The notes under the pieces were generated by a model that searched no databases, was not told where the DNA came from, and saw only the letters and a list, made by a program, of their open reading frames with translations. A stretch of 64,000 nucleotides of DNA from Oscillospiraceae bacterium (lineage in GTDB: Bacteria > Bacillota > Clostridia > Oscillospirales > CAG-272): NCBI GenBank assembly GCA_015064685.1, contig SVRT01000010.1:1-64000 (forward strand). Direction: 5' to 3'. How positions within the stretch are numbered: the stretch's first letter is position 1; every line of letters begins with the position of its first letter. The position numbers and the translations under genes are program-made. Below, one piece after another: positions 41,838 to 49,929 of this stretch.

Positions 41838-42488
41838 ATGGAGCTTATACCTATCAATGAATCAAAGCTTAAGATAATGCTTGATGAAAGTGATATGAAG
41901 GAATACAATATCGGCGACGAGGCGGATTGCGCAAACCAGGAGACAAGGCTTGCTATCCGCCATATTCTTGACCGAGCCAAGAGTCAGATAGGCTTTGACA
42001 CCGAGGGCTCGGAGATTTTCGTTCAGCTTTATACGTCCAAGAGAGGCGGATGTGAGCTATTCATTACGAAAGGCTCTCTTTCACCCAATACAGATACACT
42101 GAGGCAAGCTGACAAAAGAAGTAAAAAGGGTAAGCGCGAGGAATGCAAGGCACTAACTGTACGGGGAGAGGCACAAATGGGCAATGGCAAGAATGATTTC
42201 GGGCGTATGGTCTTCTCATTTGAGACTCTTGGCGATCTTTGCGCTGTTTGCAGGATACTTGCAGGTCTTCCTTTCGCCTTTAAAAGTCACGCTTACAGAG
42301 ATGAATGCGACGTTTTTTTTCTTGTTCTCGAGAACACAAACATATCCGCGTACACCCGTCTTGACAGGCTGACATTTATTCTTGAATACGGCTCGAGAGA
42401 ACGCGCCGATCACACCTCTACATACCTTTTTGAGCATGCAAAGCCTATCTGCCACGATAATGCAGTTGCTACTCTTGCTCTTTTTTGA
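41838..42488 (+). CDS. MecA-family adaptor protein
   Basis: MecA proteins hand substrates to the ClpC/ClpP protease. The 216-aa sequence starts MELIPINESKLKIMLDESDM, the typical MecA N-terminal substrate-binding region. After a basic linker (DKRSKKGKREECK) comes a C-terminal domain with FSFETLGDLCAVCRIL and FFLVLEN, matching the ClpC-binding half. The ATG at 41838 after SD AGGAGG replaces the track's start. ClpC is not in the window, so the substrate is unknown. Confidence 0.85.
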   Translation: MELIPINESKLKIMLDESDMKEYNIGDEADCANQETRLAIRHILDRAKSQIGFDTEGSEIFVQLYTSKRGGCELFITKGSLSPNTDTLRQADKRSKKGKREECKALTVRGEAQMGNGKNDFGRMVFSFETLGDLCAVCRILAGLPFAFKSHAYRDECDVFFLVLENTNISAYTRLDRLTFILEYGSRERADHTSTYLFEHAKPICHDNAVATLALF

Positions 42489-42506
42489 CCAAAGAGATAA
42501 AAAAAT

Positions 42507-42537
42507 GCTCCCCGATACTTGAAATCGGGGGCTTTTT
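42507..42537 (+). terminator. Terminator of the MecA-like gene, overlapping the udg promoter
   Basis: GCTCCCCGAT pairs imperfectly with ATCGGGGGC and ends in T5. The -35 of the next promoter is in the loop. Confidence 0.8.
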
Positions 42538-42547
42538 CTGTTATAAT
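42519..42547 (+). promoter_or_regulatory. udg promoter
   Basis: TTGAAA (42519-42524), 17 bp, TATAAT (42542-42547). The -35 sits in the loop of the preceding terminator and the spacer covers its 3' arm. Confidence 0.75.
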
Positions 42548-42586
42548 GTTTTTCAGTGAATTATTTTCGAAAGGAACGTTAAATAT

Positions 42587-43135
42587 ATGAATTGGGATGA
42601 GCTTAAAAAGGTATGCTCGGAGTGCCAAAATTGCGAGCTGTGCAATACACGCACCAACTGCGTTTTCGGCGTTGGAAATGAAAATGCAGATCTTTTATTC
42701 GTTGGCGAAGCCCCCGGTGAGCAGGAGGACCTTTCGGGTACTCCCTTTGTCGGTCGCGCGGGTCAGCTTCTTGATAAATTTCTTTATGCCGTTGACATCA
42801 AGCGCGAGGACGTTTACATAGCCAACATCCTCAAATGCCGTCCTCCCAAGAACCGTGATCCTCTTCCCGAGGAGGAGGATGCCTGCATCGGATATCTGCG
42901 CGAGCAGGTTGCTCTTATCAACCCCAAGATCATAGTTTGTCTCGGCCGTATTTCCGCTATGAGACTTATAAAGCCCGATTTCAAGATCACAAAGGAGCAC
43001 GGTCAGTGGTTTAAAAAGGGCAACTATCTTATGACCGCCGTTTATCATCCTGCGGCTCTTCTCCGCGATCCGAGAAAGAAGGAAGATATGCTTGAGGATA
43101 TGAAAAAGATAAAGGAAAAGCTTTTGGAGAACTGA
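42587..43135 (+). CDS. Family 4 (type 4) uracil-DNA glycosylase
   Basis: Removes uracil from DNA; Fe-S enzyme. The 182-aa protein has an N-terminal Cys cluster ([19 protein letters not shown]), catalytic motif [28 protein letters not shown], a cluster/active-site region [15 protein letters not shown], and motif [12 protein letters not shown]. All expected parts are present and length is normal. It lies 4 nt before the AEC transporter gene, so they share a transcript. Confidence 0.95.
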   Translation: MNWDELKKVCSECQNCELCNTRTNCVFGVGNENADLLFVGEAPGEQEDLSGTPFVGRAGQLLDKFLYAVDIKREDVYIANILKCRPPKNRDPLPEEEDACIGYLREQVALINPKIIVCLGRISAMRLIKPDFKITKEHGQWFKKGNYLMTAVYHPAALLRDPRKKEDMLEDMKKIKEKLLEN

Positions 43136-43139
43136 TCTT

Positions 43140-44114
43140 ATGAATTTTGATGCTTTAAATACCGTTGTTGCTACGCTGTCTTTGATCTTAGCTATCGGTT
43201 TTTTATGCCGAAAGATAGGTATTATTGACGACGTTGCCTCAAAAAGACTGTCCAAGCTGATCCTCATGGTAGGTCAGCCTGCGATGATCATTCACTCGAT
43301 GGCGAATGCCGAATACAATGCCTCCAACGTCAATATGGCTTGGATAATGCTCGGTCTGGGCTTCGTTTTCCACGCAGTTCTTGCATTTATCGGATTCTTT
43401 ATGGCTTTGCCATACAAAAAGATTCCCGATGAGGAAAAGATAAGTGAATTCTCCTTTATGTTCGCAAACTGCGCCTTTATCGGATTCCCGATATTTGAGG
43501 CATTGATAGGCCCTGTGGGTCTGTTTATGGCTTCATTTCTTACCTTTAGCTTCAACATTCTTCTCTGGACCTGGGGTCTTGGAATTTTCGCGAGAGGAAG
43601 AAGTGATATAAAGCTCAACATCAAAAAGGTGCTTCTCAATTTCGGAACTGTTCCCTGCGTGATCGGCTTTATTCTTTATCTTTTGAAGGCACCCGAGATC
43701 GGCTTTGAGATCCCTGCATTCGCTATGAAGGGTATGGGATATCTTTCAAATCTTTGCACTCCCGTTTCGGTCCTCGTAACCGGATCTCTCATTGCTACTC
43801 AGAGTGCTAAAAGGATCTTCGGCAGCTGGAAGCTTTACTATTTCAACGTAATGAAGCTTTTTGTGCTTCCGCTTATAGTTTGTCTTATTTCAAAGGTATT
43901 GCTGATCCTTATTCCCGTAGAGGGACTTGAGATATACGCGATATTCGTTACTGCAGCCGCGGCGCTCCCGTCTGCTTCATCCGTCACTATGATGAGCGAG
44001 ACCTACGGGCTTGACGCGGGGTATTCCTCGGTTGTCGTAGGTACGTCCTCGGTGTTATCCGTCCTCTCTCTGCCGCTTACTATGATGGTGGCGCAGTGGA
44101 TACTGGCACTATAA
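43140..44114 (+). CDS. AEC family transporter (auxin efflux carrier-like)
   Basis: A 324-aa membrane protein with ~10 helices in two inverted halves. LPYKKIPDEEKISEFSFMFANCAFIGFPIFEALIGP and the C-terminal TAAAALPSASSVTMMSETYG are typical of the AEC family, which exports or imports organic acids or amino acids. Substrate unknown. It begins 4 nt after the udg stop codon. Confidence 0.9.
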   Translation: MNFDALNTVVATLSLILAIGFLCRKIGIIDDVASKRLSKLILMVGQPAMIIHSMANAEYNASNVNMAWIMLGLGFVFHAVLAFIGFFMALPYKKIPDEEKISEFSFMFANCAFIGFPIFEALIGPVGLFMASFLTFSFNILLWTWGLGIFARGRSDIKLNIKKVLLNFGTVPCVIGFILYLLKAPEIGFEIPAFAMKGMGYLSNLCTPVSVLVTGSLIATQSAKRIFGSWKLYYFNVMKLFVLPLIVCLISKVLLILIPVEGLEIYAIFVTAAAALPSASSVTMMSETYGLDAGYSSVVVGTSSVLSVLSLPLTMMVAQWILAL

Positions 44115-44115
44115 A

Positions 44116-44150
44116 ATAAAAAAGAAGATCGCCGGGCGGTCTTCTTTTTA
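44116..44150. terminator. Bidirectional terminator between AEC transporter and divIC
   Basis: AAAAAGAAGATCGCC pairs with GGGCGGTCTTCTTTTT between the convergent genes. Confidence 0.8.
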
Positions 44151-44501
44151 TTTATTGCTGTCGTTATGATAAATTATTTCATCGGGAAGGTAGAGGTTCA
44201 GCTTTTCCTTCGCGATACGGACGATGTAGTCGTAATCAACCGGGCAATCAATGAGATACTCGAGCTTCTCCACCTCTGCTTCATATTCCTCGACCTTCTG
44301 CTCGAGAGCTTCCTTCTCTCTCTGCAGCTCACTGTATTTCATAAGTCCCGTTACAAACGTGGCAATTGAGGCGATGATCAACGTGGCAAGCAAAAGTCTG
44401 GCTATAACCTTGATGTGCGGGGTCTTTATTCCCTTTTTTACCGCTCTGCCGAGGTCTCTTTCACCGTTCTCTTCGTTTTTAAGTCGCTCTTTTTCCTCCA
44501 A
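44148..44501 (-). CDS. divIC: Septum formation initiator (DivIC/FtsB-like)
   Basis: Single-pass division protein, partner of FtsL/DivIB at the septum. The 117-aa protein has a basic N-terminal cytoplasmic region, one transmembrane helix (~33-53) and an extracytoplasmic coiled coil (LQREKEALEQKVEEYEAEVEKLEYLI) ending in VRIAKEKLNLYLPDEIIYH. It starts at a TTG with SD GGGAGG 8 nt upstream and overlaps yabQ by 23 bp. Gene order rqcP-yabP-yabQ-divIC is that of B. subtilis. Confidence 0.9.
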   Translation of the reverse strand: MEEKERLKNEENGERDLGRAVKKGIKTPHIKVIARLLLATLIIASIATFVTGLMKYSELQREKEALEQKVEEYEAEVEKLEYLIDCPVDYDYIVRIAKEKLNLYLPDEIIYHNDSNK

Positions 44502-45069
44502 AGCTGATCCTCCCTTCTTTTTTATATCCTCCGTTTATCTCGCCTGTCTGCATTTCTTGTAATCGCGCTTTTTCCTGCAAGGCTATTCTGAGGTGTTTCT
44601 TTTCTTTTATTCTAAATATTATTTTACCAATAATTTTGCCTATTGTCAAGGTGTAAAGCTTAAAGATGAGCGAAAAAATTGCTCGGATCGGTATACTGAC
44701 AAGATTTAGTATTTTTCGCATCGTTTTTCTGCAAAAGAGCGCAAGCCTTTGGCTAATTTTTCGCGTGAGCTTACCGAGTGTGAAATAATATAGCAAAACT
44801 CCCGCAAGTATTCCAAGATAGCTGATCCCTCTGAATATTCCGCCGCTTATTCTGTAAGATTGCAGTATTGCGGTGAGTGCAAAGAGCAGGCAAAAAATGA
44901 AATCGCTCAAAAACGTGAGAATATATGCGAATACCGCGCCCGAACGACCGTTCACAGTGAAAATGAACTTAAAAAAGCAAAATGCTTCGTATATTACTCC
45001 AAGAGTTACTCCAAGCAGAAAAGAACTTAGAATAAGTGTTGTAATCTGTGATTGTGTGAGATTTATCAC
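44479..45069 (-). CDS. yabQ: Spore cortex biosynthesis protein YabQ
   Basis: Membrane protein needed for spore cortex formation. The 196-aa form has ~4-5 N-terminal transmembrane helices (LILSSFLLGVTLGVIYEAFCFF, AYILTFLSDFIFCLLFAL) and a basic C-terminal region. It starts at a GTG with SD GAGGT. The identification uses the helix pattern plus position between yabP and divIC. Expression should be confined to sporulation, in the mother cell by analogy. Confidence 0.9.
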   Translation of the reverse strand: MINLTQSQITTLILSSFLLGVTLGVIYEAFCFFKFIFTVNGRSGAVFAYILTFLSDFIFCLLFALTAILQSYRISGGIFRGISYLGILAGVLLYYFTLGKLTRKISQRLALFCRKTMRKILNLVSIPIRAIFSLIFKLYTLTIGKIIGKIIFRIKEKKHLRIALQEKARLQEMQTGEINGGYKKEGRISFGGKRAT

Positions 45070-45082
45070 CTTTTACCTCTGA

Positions 45083-45361
45083 TCAATCGCTTTTTCTTGC
45101 GAAAAGTCCTCGTTTTACCGTGGGTTTGTTATCATAGTAGTAGACTCCGTTTATCCTGCCTTCAATCTCAACGACTCCGTCAGAGGTATTGAGTGTTTTT
45201 ACGCGTAAATCCTCACCCTCTACTGCCATATTTCCGCAAACAGTTTCAAGTGATACTCCCCGATCGTCAAAGCTGATTACGTCGCTGACCCCGCTTATCT
45301 TGATTCTCTCTCTGGCATCGGAGCAGAATTCGTGCTCCCTTTTCTTTTCTGTTTCAAGCAT
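45083..45361 (-). CDS. yabP: Sporulation protein YabP
   Basis: Small spore-formation protein of the YabP/YqfC family, 92 aa. It contains the family pattern RIKISGVSDVISFDDRGVSLETVCG and GVVEIEGRINGVYYYD. The ATG at 45361 follows GGAGG-TTTTTT; that SD lies in the 3' arm of a strong hairpin (45369-45406). It precedes yabQ. Function in the spore is not known mechanistically. Confidence 0.92.
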   Translation of the reverse strand: MLETEKKREHEFCSDARERIKISGVSDVISFDDRGVSLETVCGNMAVEGEDLRVKTLNTSDGVVEIEGRINGVYYYDNKPTVKRGLFARKSD

Positions 45362-45406
45362 AAAAAACCTCCGCATATAGCACCGATTGGTACATTATAT
45401 GCGGAG
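45362..45406 (-). promoter_or_regulatory. Terminator-like hairpin that contains the yabP SD
   Basis: CTCCGCATATA pairs perfectly with TATATGCGGAG (11 bp, 16-nt loop), then G and T6 run directly into the yabP ATG. It has the shape of an intrinsic terminator for the upstream hup-rqcP transcript. The stem's 3' arm holds the GGAGG of yabP, so the same structure would also block translation. Confidence 0.75.
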
Positions 45407-45416
45407 ATCCTTCAGG

Positions 45417-45659
45417 TTATTCAATTACCTCATAAAGCGATGCGGCGTCTGCCTTTGCGGTGAATTCCTTTACGTCGAGGACTCTTACCTTGAGAGTTCT
45501 CTGACCAAAGGTTATTTCTATGACATCGCCCGTCTTGACGTCATACGACGCCTTGGCGGGTCTGCCGTTTACGCTTACGTGTTCTGTATCGCACGCGTCG
45601 TTAGCGACCGTTCGTCTCTTTATGATTCTTGAAACCTTGAGATATTTATCTAGTCTCAT
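45417..45659 (-). CDS. rqcP: S4-domain RNA-binding protein RqcP (Hsp15-like)
   Basis: Binds stalled 50S-peptidyl-tRNA and assists RqcH in alanine tailing during ribosome quality control. The 80-aa protein is a single S4 domain: MRLDKYLKVSRIIKRRTVANDAC, then VSVNGRPAKASYDVKTGDVIEI. It lies 3 nt after hup and before yabP, as YabO does in B. subtilis. RqcH is not in the window. Confidence 0.93.
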   Translation of the reverse strand: MRLDKYLKVSRIIKRRTVANDACDTEHVSVNGRPAKASYDVKTGDVIEITFGQRTLKVRVLDVKEFTAKADAASLYEVIE

Positions 45660-45662
45660 TTA

Positions 45663-45938
45663 TTAGCCGTTTACTTTTTCCTTAAGTGTGCTGCCTGCGC
45701 TGAATGCAACGTACTTGGAAGCAGGAATCTCTACTGCCTCACCTGTCTTGGGGTTTCTACCTGTTCTTGCTGCGCGAGCCTTAACCTCAAATCCGCCGAA
45801 GCCTGTGATCTTAACATCGTCGCCTGCTGCAAGTGCCTCTGCGATAACGTCGAGAACTGCGTCTACTGCTGCTGCTGCTTCCTTCTTAGTGATCTGAGCC
45901 TTTGCTGCTACTGCATCTGTGAGCTGTAATTTCTTCAT
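45663..45938 (-). CDS. hup: HU family DNA-binding protein
   Basis: Histone-like dimer that bends and compacts DNA. The 91-aa sequence has KITGFGGFEVKARAARTGRNPKTGEAVEIPASKYVAFSAGSTLKEKVN, the full HU signature. Its N-terminal half is unusually Ala-rich. It has a good promoter and is co-directional with rqcP. Confidence 0.97.
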   Translation of the reverse strand: MKKLQLTDAVAAKAQITKKEAAAAVDAVLDVIAEALAAGDDVKITGFGGFEVKARAARTGRNPKTGEAVEIPASKYVAFSAGSTLKEKVNG

Positions 45939-46034
45939 GATAAACCTCTTTCTTTTTATATATTTTTTTGAGTTCTGCTAAACAATGGGCAAAAGCACCA
46001 CTTAAACGGCGAAAACTCTTTATTTGTTTAGTTA

Positions 46035-46063
46035 ATTATAACATATTATATACATTTTTGCAA
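46035..46063 (-). promoter_or_regulatory. hup promoter
   Basis: TTGCAA (46058-46063), 17 bp, TATAAT (46035-46040) on the minus strand, leaving a ~90-nt leader. Confidence 0.8.
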
Positions 46064-46083
46064 TAGCTTTTTTAAAAAAAATA

Positions 46084-46124
46084 AGCAAAAAAGCGAAAAA
46101 ACATAAAGTTTTTTCGCTTTTTTT
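46084..46124 (-). terminator. Terminator of the spoVB-mazG end of the long minus run
   Basis: AAAAAGCGAAAAAAC pairs with GTTTTTTCGCTTTTT just past the mazG stop codon. It separates mazG from hup. Confidence 0.8.
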
Positions 46125-46126
46125 GA

Positions 46127-46954
46127 CTATTTTGTATGTTTTATGCCGTCCCACACCTCATCAAGCTCGGTCATGGTCATATTTTCAACGTTTTTTCCTT
46201 GTGATATAACGGCATTTTCCACTTTTTCAAATCTGTCGATAAATTTGTTCGTTGCATTATAGAGCGCTTGCTCGCTATCTACTCCGAGCTTACGTGCTAG
46301 GCTCGTAACCGTCAAGAGCAGGTCTCCCATTTCCTCCATTACGGCATCGTGATCTCCAGCTCTCGCTGCTTCCCTTACCTCGGCTATCTCCTCGTTGAGC
46401 TTATCGTATACCGCTTCGGTGGTTTCAAAGTCGAAGAAGGAAGCCTTCTTTCCGACCTTCTGCGCGCGCATAAGTGCGGGGAGCATCGGAGGGATAGAGC
46501 GGAGCTTATCCGTCAGGGAATTTCTATGCTTCTCTACTCCCTTTATCTTATCCCAATTTTTGAGCACGTCGGCACTGTTGTCGATCTTCAATTCTCCGAA
46601 TACGTGTGGGTGACGGTGGATGAGCTTTGCGCAGATATCATTTGCTACGTCCTCAATGTCAAATCTCTCTTCCTCACGCTCTATCTGCGCGTGAAATACG
46701 ACCTGGAGCATTACGTCGCCAAGCTCCTCGCGCAAAAGCACGGGATCCTCTGTATCTATTGCCTCAATGACCTCATAGGTCTCCTCAATAAAGTCGCGGC
46801 GGATGCTTTTATGCGTTTGCTCCATGTCCCACGGGCATCCTCCCTTTGAACGGAGTATCTGCACGATAAGGACGAGATCCTCAAAGCTATATCTTTGGCA
46901 TCCGAGGAGGTAGTTAATTTTTTCCTGTCTTTCGTTTTCTGTAAAGGTATTCAT
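46127..46954 (-). CDS. mazG: Nucleoside triphosphate pyrophosphohydrolase MazG
   Basis: Hydrolyses (d)NTPs to monophosphates, cleaning the pool. The 275-aa protein has two MazG domains: CPWDMEQTHKSIRRDFIEETYEV with REELGDVMLQVVFHAQ, and LNEEIAEVREAA with EEMGDLLLTVTSLARK. Both keep the metal-binding acidic residues. The ATG at 46954 is preferred over the track's extension into spoVB. YabN-type MazG follows spoVB in many Firmicutes, but the tetrapyrrole methylase domain of YabN is missing here. Confidence 0.94.
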   Translation of the reverse strand: MNTFTENERQEKINYLLGCQRYSFEDLVLIVQILRSKGGCPWDMEQTHKSIRRDFIEETYEVIEAIDTEDPVLLREELGDVMLQVVFHAQIEREEERFDIEDVANDICAKLIHRHPHVFGELKIDNSADVLKNWDKIKGVEKHRNSLTDKLRSIPPMLPALMRAQKVGKKASFFDFETTEAVYDKLNEEIAEVREAARAGDHDAVMEEMGDLLLTVTSLARKLGVDSEQALYNATNKFIDRFEKVENAVISQGKNVENMTMTELDEVWDGIKHTK

Positions 46955-46982
46955 TTTTCTTTTCCTTTTTGTTTTTTTATCT

Positions 46983-48617
46983 TTATCGTTCGCCTGCGTG
47001 TCGCTTAACAAACGGTAGCTTTTCAAGGTCATTTTTATCAACCACTCTCAAAACAACACACAACGCGGCATAAATTAGTGCGGATGTGGCTATTGATATG
47101 AGTGTGAGAAGAGTTCCCGAGCCGTACTTAGCTTCGGAGACCCCGTAGAGGATTTTTACCAGAGACACCGCCAAGGTAGATGCTATGAACGGGCGGATAA
47201 GTGTTTTTTTGAGATTTATACTTCGGGGTAAATACTTGGTGATATATGAGAAATTTATGACATTTATGATAAAGTCACAGCAAAATGTACTGATGGGTGC
47301 GCCTGCGGCATTAATTTTCGGATTGCCTATGAGGATAAATGCCAACACTGCTTTTATCACGGTTCCCACGGTCATGGAGATCATAGGAATCGACGGGTGT
47401 CCGTATGCCTGAAGTATCGAGTTTCCGGTGGTTATCAGTGATGAAAGTGTGACCGATATACCGAGCACTGTCAAAAGCGGTGCTGTGAGTGCTATCGCTT
47501 CGGTCTGCCCTTTAAATAAAAGCTCGAGTATTTGCTTTGAAAAAAGCGATAAGCCCACCCCTATCGGCATTGAGATAATACAGGTCAGTCTTATGCCGTC
47601 ATTTACGGTTTCAGATTGCGTGATTAAATCTCTTTCGGATATTGCCCTACTGAGCCTCGGGACTATCGGGACTGCTACCGAGCTTATCAGCGCGGGGGCT
47701 AGCGCGAAAAGCGGAAGCGCGAGGGTCGTATAGCTACCGTATACCGAAAAGGCCTCCTCGCTTGTATATCCTATTCCTTGAAGTCTGCGAAGAAGCATAG
47801 TCATATCGATCATCTTTGTGATACTTATGACCGCGGCAGACAGCGTGACGGGTATTGCTATGCGCAAAAGCTCCTTCACTATTCCTCTCTCTCGCTCGAG
47901 CTTTACTTCGCTTATTCTATTCGTTTCCCTTCGCTTAAGCACGAGAAGATAAAGCGCGGAGATCATACTGCCAAGCAAGAGTCCAAGCACTGCAAACGCT
48001 GCAACCGCCTCTGTGCTAAATCCCGCATTAAGCGCGACAATTGCGAACAGTATTCCGAGCACTAGCTTTCCTGCAGCCTCTATAAGCTGCGAGATGGCGG
48101 TTGGTATCATTCTCGATTTACCCTGAAAATATCCTCTGTATGCGCTTACCGCACAAATAAAAAAGAGAGTTGGGGCTATGGCGAGTATCGAATAAAAGCT
48201 TTTTCCGTTTCCTAAAAAGGATGCAAACGGATATGAGAGCGCGAGCATTATTCCGCTTCCGATCATTCCAAGCAACAAAAAGAGCTTTAGCGATATGCGA
48301 AATATTCTCTCAGATGCCCCGTCTCTGCCAGAGCAGCGCGATATCATAACCGTCATTGCCACGGGAAGTCCCGCCGTTGATATGGCACACAAAAGTGCGT
48401 ATATCTCATAGGCTGAATTAAAATACCCCATGCCCTCGCTCCCCAAGAGTCTGAGCATGGGAATTTTATATACAAGTCCGATTATCTTTACTATAACTGC
48501 CGAAAATGAGAGCGCCATCACTCCCGAAAGATAGCTGTTGCTTTTGGAATTCTCTTTTTCTTTCTTTTTTCTTCCGGGTTTTTTATATTTCTCGATCGCG
48601 CAGGTCTTTTCGGTCAT
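46983..48617 (-). CDS. spoVB: SpoVB/MurJ-like flippase (MOP superfamily)
   Basis: A 544-aa membrane protein with ~14 helices. A basic N-terminal tail (KKPGRKKKEKENSKSNS) precedes YLSGVMALSFSAVIVKIIGLVYKIPMLRLLGSEGMGYFNSAYEIY, characteristic of SpoVB-type lipid-linked peptidoglycan precursor flippases. Position with mazG, rqcP and yabPQ supports SpoVB, a spore-cortex function. It could also serve in vegetative cell-wall synthesis. Confidence 0.88.
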   Translation of the reverse strand: MTEKTCAIEKYKKPGRKKKEKENSKSNSYLSGVMALSFSAVIVKIIGLVYKIPMLRLLGSEGMGYFNSAYEIYALLCAISTAGLPVAMTVMISRCSGRDGASERIFRISLKLFLLLGMIGSGIMLALSYPFASFLGNGKSFYSILAIAPTLFFICAVSAYRGYFQGKSRMIPTAISQLIEAAGKLVLGILFAIVALNAGFSTEAVAAFAVLGLLLGSMISALYLLVLKRRETNRISEVKLERERGIVKELLRIAIPVTLSAAVISITKMIDMTMLLRRLQGIGYTSEEAFSVYGSYTTLALPLFALAPALISSVAVPIVPRLSRAISERDLITQSETVNDGIRLTCIISMPIGVGLSLFSKQILELLFKGQTEAIALTAPLLTVLGISVTLSSLITTGNSILQAYGHPSIPMISMTVGTVIKAVLAFILIGNPKINAAGAPISTFCCDFIINVINFSYITKYLPRSINLKKTLIRPFIASTLAVSLVKILYGVSEAKYGSGTLLTLISIATSALIYAALCVVLRVVDKNDLEKLPFVKRHAGER

Positions 48618-48630
48618 CTATCCTCCGATA

Positions 48631-49920
48631 TCAGTCGAAATAATGAGCTATAACCGTTTTTGCGTTATGCTTCAAAAGCTCTTCATCAATCGTAGTATAT
48701 GATCCGTTTTCGTAAAGTATGTTACCGTCACAGACGGTCATAAGAATATTATCGTCGTTTGCACTATAGCACACTGCTGAATCGATGCTATACGCGGGGA
48801 TATTGTTTATCGCGTTCATATCGACAAGGATAAGATCTGCTCTCTGTCCTGCCTTTATCTCTCCGCAATCAGCTCTTCCCTGCGCGACGGCTCCGTTTTT
48901 CGTTGCACACTTTATCATATCGGACGCGAGCGTTACCGCGGGGTCGCGCTCGACTCCCTTGTGGATAAGCGTTGCAAACTGAAGCTCACGGAGGATACTG
49001 AGTCTGTTATTTGATGCGACTCCGTCCGTACCAAGAGTTACGTTTACCCCCGCCTCCTTCATTTTTCTGTACGGCATTACACCGCTACCGAGCTTTAAGT
49101 TACTTACGGGGTTATGAGCTACGCTGACTCCCTTTTCTGCCATAAGCTTTATATCGTCGTCATCGACATAGACGCAGTGTGCGGCGGTTACGGGAACCTC
49201 AAGCACTCCGCAGCTCTCGAGGAATCGCATAGGCGTCATTCCGCGTCTCTCGATTCCCTCCTTATGCTCACTTGCAGTCTCCGAGACGTGAATCTGGAAG
49301 CCTGTGTTCATCCTTTTAGTGAGGTCGGCAACGTATCTGAAGCATCCCTCGACATTTGAATACTCGGCATGGAGCGACATATCTATCTTGATCCTGCCGT
49401 CTGCTTTTCCGTGCCATCTGTTAAAGACGTCTATCGATTCGAGGACTCTTGAGTCCTTTGAGAAATCCGCATCCTTATCGAAGGAGACGATAGAGCGCGA
49501 GAGGTTTGCCTTGATTCCTGTCTCCTCGACCGCGCGCGCGGTCTCGTCAAGGAAAAAGTACATATCCGAGAAGGAAACGACACCGTTTCTGATCATCTCG
49601 GCTATCGCTATCATTGATCCTATATAAACTCTTTCCTCATTGAGTCTGTCCTCTGCGGGAAAGATCTTTTCATTGAGCCATCTCTGAAGCGGAAGGTCGT
49701 CTCCGTAGCCGCGGAAGAGCGTCATTGCGCTATGGCAATGTGTATTGTAAAATCCCGGCATAAGGAGGTTTCCGTTGCCCTCGACTGTCTTTGTCGCCCT
49801 CTCGGCAGGCATATCCTTACCGACGTATTTTATATATTTGCCATCTGTGAGGACATTGACCGTGCTATCGGCATAGCCGTACTCCTCAAGAAGCTTTACG
49901 TTTTTGAATAAAATGCTCAT
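48631..49920 (-). CDS. Amidohydrolase, 5-methylthioadenosine/S-adenosylhomocysteine deaminase-like
   Basis: Metal-dependent deaminase, 429 aa. GFYNTHCHSAMTLFRGYGDDLPLQRWLNEKIFP is the MtaD/TrzN signature, with metal His pair HCH. Further metal and active residues lie in IHVSETASEHKEG, TAAHCVYVDDDD and TLGTDGVASNN. The substrate is probably methylthioadenosine or SAH, but related enzymes act on other purines. Between hemZ and spoVB. Confidence 0.88.
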   Translation of the reverse strand: MSILFKNVKLLEEYGYADSTVNVLTDGKYIKYVGKDMPAERATKTVEGNGNLLMPGFYNTHCHSAMTLFRGYGDDLPLQRWLNEKIFPAEDRLNEERVYIGSMIAIAEMIRNGVVSFSDMYFFLDETARAVEETGIKANLSRSIVSFDKDADFSKDSRVLESIDVFNRWHGKADGRIKIDMSLHAEYSNVEGCFRYVADLTKRMNTGFQIHVSETASEHKEGIERRGMTPMRFLESCGVLEVPVTAAHCVYVDDDDIKLMAEKGVSVAHNPVSNLKLGSGVMPYRKMKEAGVNVTLGTDGVASNNRLSILRELQFATLIHKGVERDPAVTLASDMIKCATKNGAVAQGRADCGEIKAGQRADLILVDMNAINNIPAYSIDSAVCYSANDDNILMTVCDGNILYENGSYTTIDEELLKHNAKTVIAHYFD

Positions 49921-49929
49921 TTGTTCTCC

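Noticed and set aside
46983-48617. Gene as MATE drug exporter
   Set aside because: N-terminal sequence and linkage with mazG, rqcP and yabPQ fit SpoVB better.
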